Shown: positions 9,046-18,115 of the stretch, piece by piece | Position numbering within the stretch: the first letter of the stretch is position 1 | Layout: each line of letters begins with the position of its first letter | From: Cardiobacterium hominis | GTDB lineage: Bacteria; Pseudomonadota; Gammaproteobacteria; Cardiobacteriales; Cardiobacteriaceae | Direction of reading: 5' to 3' | Assembly (NCBI RefSeq): GCF_900637305.1 | Contig: NZ_LR134365.1 | Coordinates: 2,596,501-2,660,500 of the forward strand | Length of the DNA: 64,000 nt | Made by a program: the position numbers and the translations under genes | The notes under the pieces: generated by a model | Seen by the model: the letters and a program-made list of their open reading frames with translations, nothing else | Told to the model about the DNA's origin: nothing | The model's database searches: none

Positions 9046-9073
9046 AAAAATCCCCTGCTCTGGCGAGCAGGGG
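9045..9073 (-). terminator. Terminator after the gamma-glutamylcyclotransferase-like gene
   Basis: Plus-strand A6 (9045-9050), then CCCCTGCTC (9052-9060), loop, GAGCAGGGG (9065-9073). Read on the minus strand it is a GC stem followed by T6. Confidence 0.85.
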
Positions 9074-9094
9074 TGGAGTTTTACGGCGACAATA

Positions 9095-9538
9095 TCAACT
9101 GCGCACGGCGTTGTGCAAAATATTGGTATCAAAGCCAAAATCACGATAGCCAATTTCACAGATTTCAACATAATGCGCGGCAGGCTGCCCATGCGGCATC
9201 CCATCCACCATCACATAGAGAAACACCTCGGCGGGCGACTCGCTGCCGTCTCTGCCTTGCAGCATGACCGTCATCATTACCTTCCCGTACAAATCGGGAA
9301 AATCCTCATAGACATCCAGCGCCTGCTCATCGGCAGCGCTGACCGCCCAGATACCCAATGGCACCACACCATCCGCCTGCGGCTCGATGGTCAGCATCAC
9401 ATTGCCCGGCCTGCCGCGATAATGCAGGGCATAGCCGCCAAGCAACGCGTGACCGACACGCACCGCCTGCGGACAACGCTGCCGCATATCCGCCAGGTGC
9501 AAATTGCTGCCGTATGCCGCATACAGTTTCTGCTTCAT
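9095..9538 (-). CDS. Gamma-glutamylcyclotransferase-like (AIG2/GGCT fold) protein
   Basis: 147 residues from ATG 9538 (MKQKLYAAYGSNLHLADMRQ); the longer frame from 9613 adds a leader without support. The substrate-loop motif YGSNL is at residues 9-13 and the candidate catalytic Glu78 lies in ALDVYEDFPDLYGK, the LDxxE pattern of the family. These enzymes release 5-oxoproline from gamma-glutamyl dipeptides or gamma-glutamylamines. It lies upstream of, and on the same strand as, the pcp operon, whose peptidase also makes 5-oxoproline, but it has its own terminator. Substrate is unknown. Confidence 0.8.
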   Translation of the reverse strand: MKQKLYAAYGSNLHLADMRQRCPQAVRVGHALLGGYALHYRGRPGNVMLTIEPQADGVVPLGIWAVSAADEQALDVYEDFPDLYGKVMMTVMLQGRDGSESPAEVFLYVMVDGMPHGQPAAHYVEICEIGYRDFGFDTNILHNAVRS

Positions 9539-9689
9539 GATTTTTTTGCCTTTATATCGGTTAAACAAGCGGCGCAAAGTATAGCAGAGGCAATGAAGAA
9601 GCGGTTTTCTCAACCCAAAAATTGGGTCGAAGGAGATTTACCTCGATCTTGTGCTCTCCTTCTCACTACCAGTTATCAACAGGTTAAAA

Positions 9690-9717
9690 AATAATCCCGC
9701 CATGGAGCGGGATTATT
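9690..9717. terminator. Terminator after the TbpB-like lipoprotein gene
   Basis: AATAATCCCGC (9690-9700), loop CATGGA, GCGGGATTATT (9707-9717). The A5 run before it gives a U-tract for the minus-strand transcript. Confidence 0.8.
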
Positions 9718-9741
9718 TATTGGATATTTTAAGATAGAACT

Positions 9742-10605
9742 TTATTGTCGAGTAGCACCAAAGACAGCTTCATTATCATCACTTTTACCTGATGATAAAT
9801 GATCAGTTCTTGTGATATCACCTACTATTTCTTCAGCATTAGGACCTGCAAAGACACCTTCTATCACACCACGCGTATCACTCTCTCTAACTTCAGATTC
9901 CAACTGTCCGCCAATAGTAATCCTATTAGGAATAAAGTAGTTAACGCCAGCATCTGCCTTAACTTTCATTGTTTCTCTATTAAAGAGAGATAAATTTTCA
10001 ACCCTACCTGTAATATCTCGCGTAGAAAAATTAACATTTAGTGATATATTACCATCTTGCGTTCCACGATATAGGATTGGTCCTGAATAAGTAGCATTTC
10101 CTGTTATGGGTACTTTATCAGAAGGAGTTCCCTGAGCAACAAAGAAAATATCATCAAAGTTGTTAACTAAGTTCTTATAATTTCCAAAGGTAGCATAAGA
10201 CATATTATAGTAATCCACAATACCTCCGCCAGGAGTACTAGTATGATGCAACCCCTTTCCCCCATTAAAATAATAAGCTTTCAAGCTATAGTCCTGAGGG
10301 CGATGAACACCATTTAAAATAGTATTTGTATTTTCCGAATATTGTCGTATCGCATCTGTCTGTCCATGAAATAATTTATGATTTTTAAATCCATCTATCC
10401 GTCTCCATTCTTCTGTATTATGACTTCCAATTTGATTATTGGTATTGTTATTAGGCATATCCATCTTTGGTTCAGATGGAATATTGTTAGGGCCCGTCGT
10501 TCTATCAGCAACGCCACCATCTCCACCACTACCACCGCAGGCGGTCAACGCAATGGCGGTAAAGAGACTAATGGCTAGTGGTTTAAAGGTTGTTCCGAGT
10601 TCCAT
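9742..10605 (-). CDS. TbpB-like beta-barrel surface lipoprotein (probable Slam substrate)
   Basis: 287 residues. The lipoprotein signal ends in a lipobox LTAC-GG, followed by a Gly/Asn-rich tether (about residues 23-60). The C-terminal third shows the single-barrel signature of transferrin-binding-protein-like lipoproteins: strands ISLNVNFSTRDITGRVENLS and the closing VIEGVFAGPNAEEIVGDI...EAVFGATRQ. Family members bind transferrin, haemoglobin, haem carriers or complement factors and need a Slam outer-membrane translocon; neither a Slam nor a TonB receptor is visible here. Codon use is clearly AT-richer than the neighbours, pointing to transfer. The ligand cannot be predicted. Confidence 0.8.
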   Translation of the reverse strand: MELGTTFKPLAISLFTAIALTACGGSGGDGGVADRTTGPNNIPSEPKMDMPNNNTNNQIGSHNTEEWRRIDGFKNHKLFHGQTDAIRQYSENTNTILNGVHRPQDYSLKAYYFNGGKGLHHTSTPGGGIVDYYNMSYATFGNYKNLVNNFDDIFFVAQGTPSDKVPITGNATYSGPILYRGTQDGNISLNVNFSTRDITGRVENLSLFNRETMKVKADAGVNYFIPNRITIGGQLESEVRESDTRGVIEGVFAGPNAEEIVGDITRTDHLSSGKSDDNEAVFGATRQ

Positions 10606-10637
10606 AGGAGATTTCCTTTCGGTTATTGAAGAGACTA

Positions 10638-10658
10638 CCTAATAATTTTGCTATTAGG
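10638..10658. promoter_or_regulatory. Inverted repeat upstream of the TbpB-like gene
   Basis: CCTAATA-N7-TATTAGG, a perfect 7-bp inverted repeat about 33 bp upstream of the start codon. It could be an operator (iron control would fit the gene family) but does not match a consensus I know. Confidence 0.4.
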
Positions 10659-10825
10659 CAAAAGCATTTTAACACCCATAAGACAAAATTCCAAATGTTT
10701 TATTAAGAACAAGGTGCTAGGAATGAGGCCTCTATTTACTACCTATTTGCGATGCAGCTTGTTGTTTTTATGCGGCGTATATTGCGCCGCCACGCGGTCT
10801 TTATTCCGCCTGACGGCACCAGTAT

Positions 10826-11068
10826 CTATGGCATTCCCGGCATTGGCGCGGGTTGAGCATTTTGCATCCGCTCTTTGGTCCAATAGCTGCGCGGATCTTC
10901 CGTCGTCGGCGCCGGGGTGGCGGTCGAGCTATCCGAGGCCTCCGGCATAGTGGGAGTTTCCGGCGGTGGCGGTGCGATAAAGTTTTCGCGGCCTCCACCA
11001 CCACCGCCACAGGCGGCAAGAACACTGAGGGAGAGCAAGGCAATCGTCAGTGGTGTCGTGGTTTTCAT
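10826..11068 (-). CDS. Small proline-rich lipoprotein of unknown function
   Basis: 80 residues. The signal peptide ends in the lipobox LAAC followed by GGGGGG. The mature part is disordered, rich in Pro, Thr and Ala, and ends in RSYWTKERMQNAQPAPMPGM. That W-x-x-E-R-M-x-x-A-x-P motif resembles a short segment seen before the catalytic domain of some secreted trypsin-like proteases, but nothing follows it here. AGAGG precedes the ATG. It sits between nagA and the TbpB-like gene on the same strand. I do not recognise the family. Confidence 0.65.
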   Translation of the reverse strand: MKTTTPLTIALLSLSVLAACGGGGGGRENFIAPPPPETPTMPEASDSSTATPAPTTEDPRSYWTKERMQNAQPAPMPGMP

Positions 11069-11104
11069 AAGGACCTCTCTTGGTTGTGGTGAAGCGGGGT
11101 GATG

Positions 11105-12340
11105 TTATGTGGTCGGTAATGCTTGCAACTGCATTGCATCGCTCAGCCACAGCACGTCGTTCACATCGCGACGGGTGATGCGCGCCAGATCAGGGCAGTC
11201 AAGGTAGCGCGCGGGGTTGGTGATAACCATGCCGAGCGCGTCTTCCACCGCGAGGTGCATGTAGCGGATGGCGTTTTGCACGCATTGCAGCAGGGTGACG
11301 TGCGCGCCGGCAAGCGAGCCGTGTTCGTTGACCAGACGGTCTTTTTCGACGAAGACGCGCACCCCGCCCGGCAGGGTAAATTCGCGGATATCCGTGCCGA
11401 TGGTGTGCATGGAATCGGTGACGAGGATGAGGCGGTCTTTGCCGATGAGTTTGCAGGCGGCGGCAAGCGAGAAGGGGTCAACGTGCACACCGTCGGCGAT
11501 GATGCCGCAGTAGAGGCGCAGTTCGGCGGCACTACCGATAACGCTCGGCTCGCGGCCCACCAGCGGCGGCATGGCGTTGTAGAGGTGGGTTACGCCGCCG
11601 AGGCCTTCGGCAAAGGCACGCTGCATATCGGCTTTTGTCGCCATGGTGTGCGCGGCGTTGACGCGGATGCCAAGCTCGCGGATGCTGCGGACGGTGCCCG
11701 CCGGGACGCGTTCCGGTGCCAGCGAGATGATGCTGTGTTGCAGGTCGGCGGCGTGTTTTTCGTAGCAGGCGAAGTCTTTGTCATCGGGGGCGCGGATGAG
11801 GAGCGGATCATGCGTGCCGTGTTTTTCCGGATGGATGAACGGCCCCTCGAAATGCCCGCCGAGGATGCCATGCACATGGCGGCTCGCTTCGGCGATGCTG
11901 GCGATGCCGCGCAGGTAGTTATCCTGCGTGTCGCAGATGAAGGTCGGCAGCATGGCGACGGTGCCATAGGTGCGGTGCGCAGCGAGGATGTGCGCGAGGC
12001 CTTCTGCATCACAGTGCGCATTCACCAGATATCCGCCGCCACCATTTGCCTGCGTTTCGATGAAGCCGGGGCTGATGATGCCGCCGTCCAGGCGGCATAC
12101 GGGTGCATCAACGGGCAGGTCGCTGTCGGCGATGATGGCGACGGTTTTGCCACCGTCAACGAGCAGGCTGTGCTCGTGCAACATGACGCCATCGTGAAAG
12201 ATACGCGCGCCTTGGTAATAGAGGGTTATGGTAGTTCCTGGTGGAGGTGAGGCGGCTATTGTAGCACTGCGACTAGGCGGAGGGTTGCAGGGCAAAAAAT
12301 TTACTTCTATTATCCATTCCTGTATCTCGCAAACAGGCAA
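11105..12340 (-). CDS. nagA: N-acetylglucosamine-6-phosphate deacetylase
   Basis: Amidohydrolase-fold enzyme converting GlcNAc-6-P to GlcN-6-P, used in amino-sugar and murein recycling. Recognisable elements: the metal/substrate loop GGHFEGPFIHPEKHGTHD, the histidines in VNAAHTMATK and GVTHLYNAMPPLVG, and the catalytic Asp in LILVTDSMHTIGTD. Homology begins at TLYYQGARIFHDGVML (about 12227), where no ATG, GTG or TTG is in frame; the aligned position is ATA. The listed start (12340) adds about 38 implausible residues, so the true start is unresolved (ATA, an upstream TTG near 12297, or a mutated ATG). No nagB or PTS gene is adjacent. Confidence 0.88.
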   Translation of the reverse strand: MPVCEIQEWIIEVNFLPCNPPPSRSATIAASPPPGTTITLYYQGARIFHDGVMLHEHSLLVDGGKTVAIIADSDLPVDAPVCRLDGGIISPGFIETQANGGGGYLVNAHCDAEGLAHILAAHRTYGTVAMLPTFICDTQDNYLRGIASIAEASRHVHGILGGHFEGPFIHPEKHGTHDPLLIRAPDDKDFACYEKHAADLQHSIISLAPERVPAGTVRSIRELGIRVNAAHTMATKADMQRAFAEGLGGVTHLYNAMPPLVGREPSVIGSAAELRLYCGIIADGVHVDPFSLAAACKLIGKDRLILVTDSMHTIGTDIREFTLPGGVRVFVEKDRLVNEHGSLAGAHVTLLQCVQNAIRYMHLAVEDALGMVITNPARYLDCPDLARITRRDVNDVLWLSDAMQLQALPTT

Positions 12341-12351
12341 AAAGGTGAATC

Positions 12352-12581
12352 ATGGAGGCAAAGAAAAAATCATCTGGCGGGTGGTTGCATGGCTTTATTT
12401 TTGGGCTTTTACTTTCTATAGCCTTTAATTTTTTCTGGAATTACCTTTATCCAAAATTACAAGTGAAATATGAACTTGAATGGAATAGATTTTTTCCTCT
12501 TTTGGATTTTTTGCACTGACTGTAATGATATATGCTTATTACCAGTACAGAAAGGAACGAAATATAAAGAAGACAGAATAA
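12352..12581 (+). pseudogene. Small two-helix membrane protein split by a frameshift
   Basis: From ATG 12352 (AAAGGTG upstream) a 55-codon frame encodes MEAKKKSSGGWLHGFIFGLL, a helix (LSIAFNFFWNYLYP), then KLQVKYELEWNRFF before ending at 12519. In the next frame the sequence continues as SSFGFFALTVMIYAYYQYRK and a basic tail ending at 12581. The change of frame coincides with a T6 run at 12490-12495. Joined, it would be a roughly 75-residue protein with two membrane helices. It could be a decayed gene, a phase-variable one or a sequencing slip. The family is not recognised. Confidence 0.45.
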
Positions 12582-12603
12582 TCATTCCATCACGAGAAAT
12601 AGC

Positions 12604-13169
12604 ATGGCCCAATTCAACGATCCCGCCGCTTACGAACGCTACATGGGCGGCTGGAGCCGCGCGGCAGGTGAACAATTTTTAGACTGGCTGGGACAACCGC
12701 ACGGCCTGCGCTGGTTGGATAACGGCTGCGGCAACGGCATATTCAGCGAACTGCTCTGGCAACAGGCACAACCGGCAAGACTGGACGGCATTGACATCTC
12801 ACCGGAACTGCTCGCTCACGCGCGGCAGCGTCTGCCGCAGAGAATCACCCTGCACCACGGCGATGCCAATGCCTTGCCCTTTGCCGCTGGCAGTTTCGAT
12901 GCTGCCGCAATGGAGCTGGTCATCGTCTTTCTCGCTGACGCGCTGCAAGCCGTGCGTGAAATGCAGCGTGTGGTGCGTAGCGGCGGGATGGTCGCCACTT
13001 ACATTTGGGATTTGCCGCATGGCTTCCCCTATGCCGACGCTTTTGCCGCCTTATCGGCAGACATGTAGGCGGCAGTGCGCGCGGCATTACAAAAACGTCT
13101 GCCTGCCGCGCCCGACGGCAGCATCCTCGTGACTGCCCGCGCCCACGCGGCAAAGGGAATCCGCGCTTA
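12604..13169 (+). pseudogene. Class I SAM-dependent methyltransferase with internal deletion
   Basis: The N-terminal half is a normal Rossmann methyltransferase: LRWLDNGCGNGIFSELL (SAM motif I), LDGIDISPELLAHAR (motif II), HGDANALPFAAGSFDAAAME and VVRSGGMVATYIWD. A stop (13066-13068) follows ALSADM. The same frame then continues with AAVRAALQKRLPAAPDGSIL and VTARAHAAKGIRA, which matches the usual C-terminus of this family. About 90 central residues are therefore missing as well as the stop being present. The coding remnant ends exactly at the left end of IS copy B, so IS-associated deletion is a likely cause. Confidence 0.75.
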
Positions 13170-13210
13170 GAACGTGTTCATTGTCTCAGCCTCTGCTGTA
13201 AACTATCGGC

Positions 13211-13519
13211 ATGAACAGAAAAACCTACCCAAGCGATATCAGTCGCGAGCAATTTGCGCCTCTCCTTCCCCTGCTGGAAAGTGCCCGTAAACGCACAGCG
13301 CCACGCCAGGTGGACTTGTACGATGTCTTTTGTGCCATTCTCTACCTGCAACGCACTGGCTGCTCCTGGCGCGCTTTGCCGGGCGATTTCCCCAAATGGC
13401 GTACCGTGCATTCCTACTTCCAGAGATGGACTGAGCTACGCGAGAGTGGCATCAGCATCCTTGAGGAAGCATTAAAAAAATCAGGTAGTTGCGGAGCGCC
13501 GCAAGCAGGGGCGCCATGA
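13211..13519 (+). CDS. IS5-family transposase orfA (DNA-binding half)
   Basis: 102 residues beginning MNRKTYPSDISREQFAPLLP. It has the DUF4096-type N-terminal domain of IS5/IS427 transposases (VDLYDVFCAILYLQRTGCSW, then RALPGDFPKWRTVHSYFQRW). An A7 tract at 13474-13480 lies just before the frame diverges from orfB, whose frame opens at 13476. A +1 (or -2) shift there, by ribosomal or transcriptional slippage, would join the two halves into a full transposase of roughly 260 residues. Confidence 0.9.
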   Translation: MNRKTYPSDISREQFAPLLPLLESARKRTAPRQVDLYDVFCAILYLQRTGCSWRALPGDFPKWRTVHSYFQRWTELRESGISILEEALKKSGSCGAPQAGAP

Positions 13520-13553
13520 AGCAACCACTTTCCTGATTATTGATGCGCAGAGT

Positions 13554-14003
13554 GTGAAGAACACGGATACCGCCATGGAAAAAGGCTACGATGCGGGCAA
13601 GAAGGTTAGCGGTATCAAGCGACATATAGCGGTTGACACGCAGGGTTTGCCGCATGCGCTTGCGGTAACGACGGCGGATGTTACGGATAGAAAAGGTTGT
13701 CTTTTGGCACTAAAACGCGAGCTGGATAATCTTGGTGCGATACAAATAATCCTTGCTGACGGTGGTTACACGGGTAAGGCATTTGCTTCGTCGGTACAGG
13801 AGTTGATTGGTGCGGAGGTAGAGATTGCCAAACGAAACGAATTGCACCGTTTTGCAGTATTGCCGAAGCGATGGGTAGTAGAGCGCAGCTTTTCCTGGTT
13901 GGAAAAGAACAGGCGGCTTTGGAAAAACTGCGAGCGTAAGTTGAGTACCAGTCTGCAAATGGTAGCTTTGGCTTTCTTGGGAGTCCTGCTACGAAGACTG
14001 TGA
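13554..14003 (+). CDS. IS5-family transposase orfB (catalytic half)
   Basis: 149 residues from a GTG at 13554; the frame is open from 13476 and translates as RRKQGRHEATTFLIIDAQSV upstream, so it is normally made as a fusion with orfA. DDE residues: first Asp in FLIIDAQSVKNTD, second in IILADGGYTG, Glu in WVVERSFSWLEKNRR. The C-terminal LQMVALAFLGVLLRRL is the family end. Cytoplasmic DNA transposition enzyme. Confidence 0.92.
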   Translation: MKNTDTAMEKGYDAGKKVSGIKRHIAVDTQGLPHALAVTTADVTDRKGCLLALKRELDNLGAIQIILADGGYTGKAFASSVQELIGAEVEIAKRNELHRFAVLPKRWVVERSFSWLEKNRRLWKNCERKLSTSLQMVALAFLGVLLRRL

Positions 14004-14011
14004 ACACGTTC

Positions 14012-17000
14012 TAAACAGCGGTGATGGCATGGTTGCTGCTATCAAATTAAAGAAGAATGACACCTACCAGAGCCCCGCAACCTACCGTTTCGTGGCAAAA
14101 TATTACCGTCACATTACCGGCCTATTTACAAGTTATGAAAGACCCGGGAAAACAACCGCTTAACCAGGAGACCCGTCATGGCCCGCATCACCCTTAGTCT
14201 GAAAAACCCCGTCGGTGACATCCTTGCCACCTACGCGCTTGATACCACTGGCGTGGTACAGCACATCGAGGCAATGGATGACGTGTACTATCAGTTTACG
14301 GATGAGGCGAGCGGGATCGGGCCGGAACAGCTGATCACCGAGCGGAAGGGTGATGACCTCTACATCGCCTTTGATGATGGCACCGACCTGATCATCGACC
14401 ACTACTTTAGCCAGGGAGAAGGCGCGCTGGTTGGCACACAAGCCAACGGCGGACTGCATAGCTACCCCGTGGCCGCCCTTAGCGAACACGAATTGGCAGC
14501 GGAAGTTGCCGCTGCACAAACGTTTGCGCCTGATACTGTGGACAACGCCGGGCTGGCCGCTCTCGGTGGGCTCGCCCTGGTGGGCGGTGGTATCGCACTT
14601 GCCGCGCATAACCACGACAAACATCATCACGACAACAACGTGACACCGCAGCCGCAACCCGAACCACAACCCAACCCGAACCCGCAACCCAACCCGAACC
14701 CGAACCCGAACCCGAACCCGAACCCGAACCCGAACCCGAACCCGCAACCCAACCCGAACCCGCAACCTAACCCGAACCCGCAACCTAACCCGAACCCGCA
14801 ACCTAACCCGAACCCGCAACCTAACCCGAACCCGCAACCTAACCCGAACCCGCAACCTAACCCGAACCCGCAACCTAACCCGAATCCGCAACCCAATCCA
14901 AATCCGCAACCCAATCCAAATCCGCAACCCAATCCAAATCCGCAACCCAATCCAAATCCGCAACCTAACCCGAACCCACAGCCGCCGCAACCCAATCACG
15001 CGGGCAAAATTAGCATCAGCGGCGAGGCGAAAGTCGGACAAACGCTGACCGCCGCCGTTGCCGATGACGACGGCGTACCCGCTAACGTGCAATACCAATG
15101 GCTGCGCGACGGTCGGCCCATCAGCGGACAAACGGGCAGCAGCTACACGCTCACCAAAGACGACGCGGGACACAAAATCACCGTACGCGCGACCTACAAA
15201 GACAACGCTGGACATGATGAAAGCCCGCTGAGCGAGGCAACAGCAGCAGTTGCCGACGTCCCTGCACCGAATCCGCAGCCTAATCCGAACCCGCAGCCGC
15301 AACCCAATCACGAAGGGAAAATCACCCTTAGCGGCGAAGCGAAAGTCGGACAAACCCTGACCGCTGCCGTTAGCGATGACGACGGCGTACCAAGCAACGT
15401 GCAATACCAGTGGTTACGCGACGGCCAGCCGATTAACGGACAAACGGGCAGCAGCTACACGCTCACCAAAGACGACGCGGGACACAAAATCACCGTACGC
15501 GCGACCTACAAAGACAACGCTGGACATGATGAAAGCCCGCTGAGCGAGGCTACCGCTACCGTCGCTGATACCCCTGCACCAAATCCGCCGCCGCAACCCA
15601 ATCACGAAGGCAAAATCAGCATCAGCGGTGAGGCCAAAGTCGGACAAACGCTGACCGCTGCCGTTAGCGATGACGACGGCGTACCCGCTAACGTGCAATA
15701 CCAGTGGTTGCGTGACGGTCAGCCGATTGCCAACCAAACAGGCAACACCTATACCCTCACCCGCGACGACGCGGGACACAAAATCACCGTACGCGCGACC
15801 TACAAAGACAACGCCGGACACGACGAAAGCCCGCTAAGCGAGGCAACAGCGGCGGTTGCTGACGTCCCCGCGCCAAATCCGCAGCCAAATCCGCAGCCAA
15901 ACCCACAACCGAATCCAAACCCGAATCCGCAACCGCAACCCAATCACGCAGGCAAAATCAGTATCAGCGGCGAAGCGAAAGTCGGGCAAACGCTGACCGC
16001 AGCCGTTAGCGATGACGACGGCGTACCAAGCGACGTGCAATACCAATGGCTACGAGACGGCCAGCCGATTGCCAACCAAACAGGCAGCAGCTACACGCTC
16101 ACCCGCGACGACGCCGGGCACAAAATCACCGTGCGCGCGATCTACAAAGACAACGCCGGACACGACGAAACCCCGTTGAGCGAGGCCACGGCTACCGTCG
16201 CCGATACCCCGGCACCAAATCCGCCGCCGCAACCGAATCACGCAGGGAAAATCAGCATCAGTGGTGAGGCCAAAGTTGGACAAACATTGACCGCTGCCGT
16301 TAGCGATGACGACGGCGTACCCGCTAACGTGCAATACCAGTGGTTGCGTGACGGCCAGCCGATTGCCAATCAAACAGGCAACACCTATACCCTCACCCGC
16401 GACGACGCGGGACACAAAATCATCGTGCGCGCGACCTACAAAGACAACGCCGGACACGATGAAAGCCCGACGAGCGAGGCGACGGCGAGCGTGGCAGATA
16501 ACGCTAACGCGCCGTTGATGCACGACGATTTCTCGTCCTATCCACTGCACAAGACTTACGTCGATAACGATACTTTTGGTGCGTGGAAAGTGGCCTTTGC
16601 CGGCTATGGCAACGCTGAAATCATTGATAACGGTGGTGGCAATCAGGCCTTGCAATTAAAGCCGATGGCGCGTAGCGGACAGACAGAGACTTCATCCACA
16701 ATGGTTGTTAGCACCATGCAGACGGGGGATGAGTTCACTTATAGCGGCACCATCGCCACTCCTGAACAGCTGCGTCAGGGTGCAATACCCAATGCTTGGG
16801 AAACGGCATGGCTCGTGTGGAATCACACCGATAACGACCACTACTATTATTTTGTTGCCCGCGCTGATGGTTGGGAACTCGGCAAACGCGACCCTGCTTA
16901 CAGCGGTGGCCAGCGCTTCATGGCGACCGGCAGCGAAAGCTGGCCGTTGGCGGAGCCCAAAAATTTTGTCGTCACGAAAAGCGGCAACACCGTGGAAATC

Positions 17001-18115
17001 AGCATCAACGGCAAGGTGATTACCACCTTTACCGATGACGAAAATCCCTATACCGGCGGCACCATCGGCCTCTATACCGAAGATGCGCGCATCGTCGCCG
17101 ATGACATCAACCTGACGGCAACGGCCAACATCACCGGCACGACCAACCACGGTGGCGTGGCCTCCATCAGCGGCAAGGCCGCGACCGGTGAAGTCTTGCA
17201 CGCCGCCATCAGCGATGGCGACGGTGCTGTCAGCAACGTTAGCTATCAGTGGATGGCCGCCGGCAAGGAGATCAGCGGAGCAACCGGCGAAACCTACACC
17301 GTCACAGCGGATAACAGCGGCAAAATCATCAGCGTGCGCATCACCTATACCGATAGCACTGGCAAAGTGGAAAGCGTCATCAGCCCGCCCACAGCCGTAG
17401 TAGACAGCGGCAATGACGGCGGTGCGAACCAACGGGGGCAAGTCACCCTGAGCGGCACAGCCGCCGTCGGCGAGACCCTGACTGCAAACGTTAGCGATGG
17501 CGACGGCCTGCCTGACCGCATCCAGTACACCTGGCTGGCAAACGGAGCGGCGATCAACGGCGCGAACGGCAGCAGCTATACCATCACCGCCGCCGATGTC
17601 GGCAAAGTCATCAGTGTGCAGGTGTATTACTACGATAAGGCAGGGCATGAGGAAAACCTGCTCAGTGACGCTACAAACGCCGTCACCGACACCGCACCGC
17701 CGCCGGCGGAAAACCACGCACCGACCGGCAGCGTCACCATTACAGGCGAAGCCGTAGTCGGCAAAACCCTCAACGCCTCTAATGACCTGGCCGATGATGA
17801 CGGCTTGGGTAACATTACCTATCACTGGCTGGCGGATGGCAAAGAAATCGGCACGGGGGCGAGCTACACCCTGACCGAAGCCGAAAAAGGCAAAACTATC
17901 ACGGTTAAAGCGACCTATACCGACGGCAAAGGCACAGCAGAAGCGGTGGAAAGCCGTGCGACCGATGCCGTCGCTGAAGATACCCCGCCCCCCGCGAACC
18001 ACGAAGGCACAGTTGCTATCAGTGGTGAAGCCAAGATTGGCAGCACTCTCACCGCTGCCCTTGATGACAAGGACGGTGTTGACACCGCCCAGGCACAATA
18101 CCAATGGCTGCGCGA
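14012..18115 (+). repeat. Large direct duplication, copy 1 (5' half of giant gene plus promoter region)
   Basis: From the right end of IS copy B to 18115 the sequence matches 38464-42873 almost base for base, apart from a different number of PNPNPQ units and one fewer Ig-like repeat. Identity ends inside an Ig-like domain at GCTGCGCGA. The two blocks are direct repeats about 24.4 kb apart. Confidence 0.92.

Larger units (their letters stand above)
13170..14011 (+). mobile_element. IS5-family insertion sequence, copy B (intact)
   Basis: 842 bp with perfect 11-bp inverted ends GAACGTGTTCA / TGAACACGTTC. It is the only copy in the window with both transposase frames undamaged. Flanks are TTA (left) and TAA (right), so they are not a matching TNA target duplication. 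The 163 bp after its right end are identical to those after copy D, because both stand in front of the duplicated giant gene. Confidence 0.93.
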
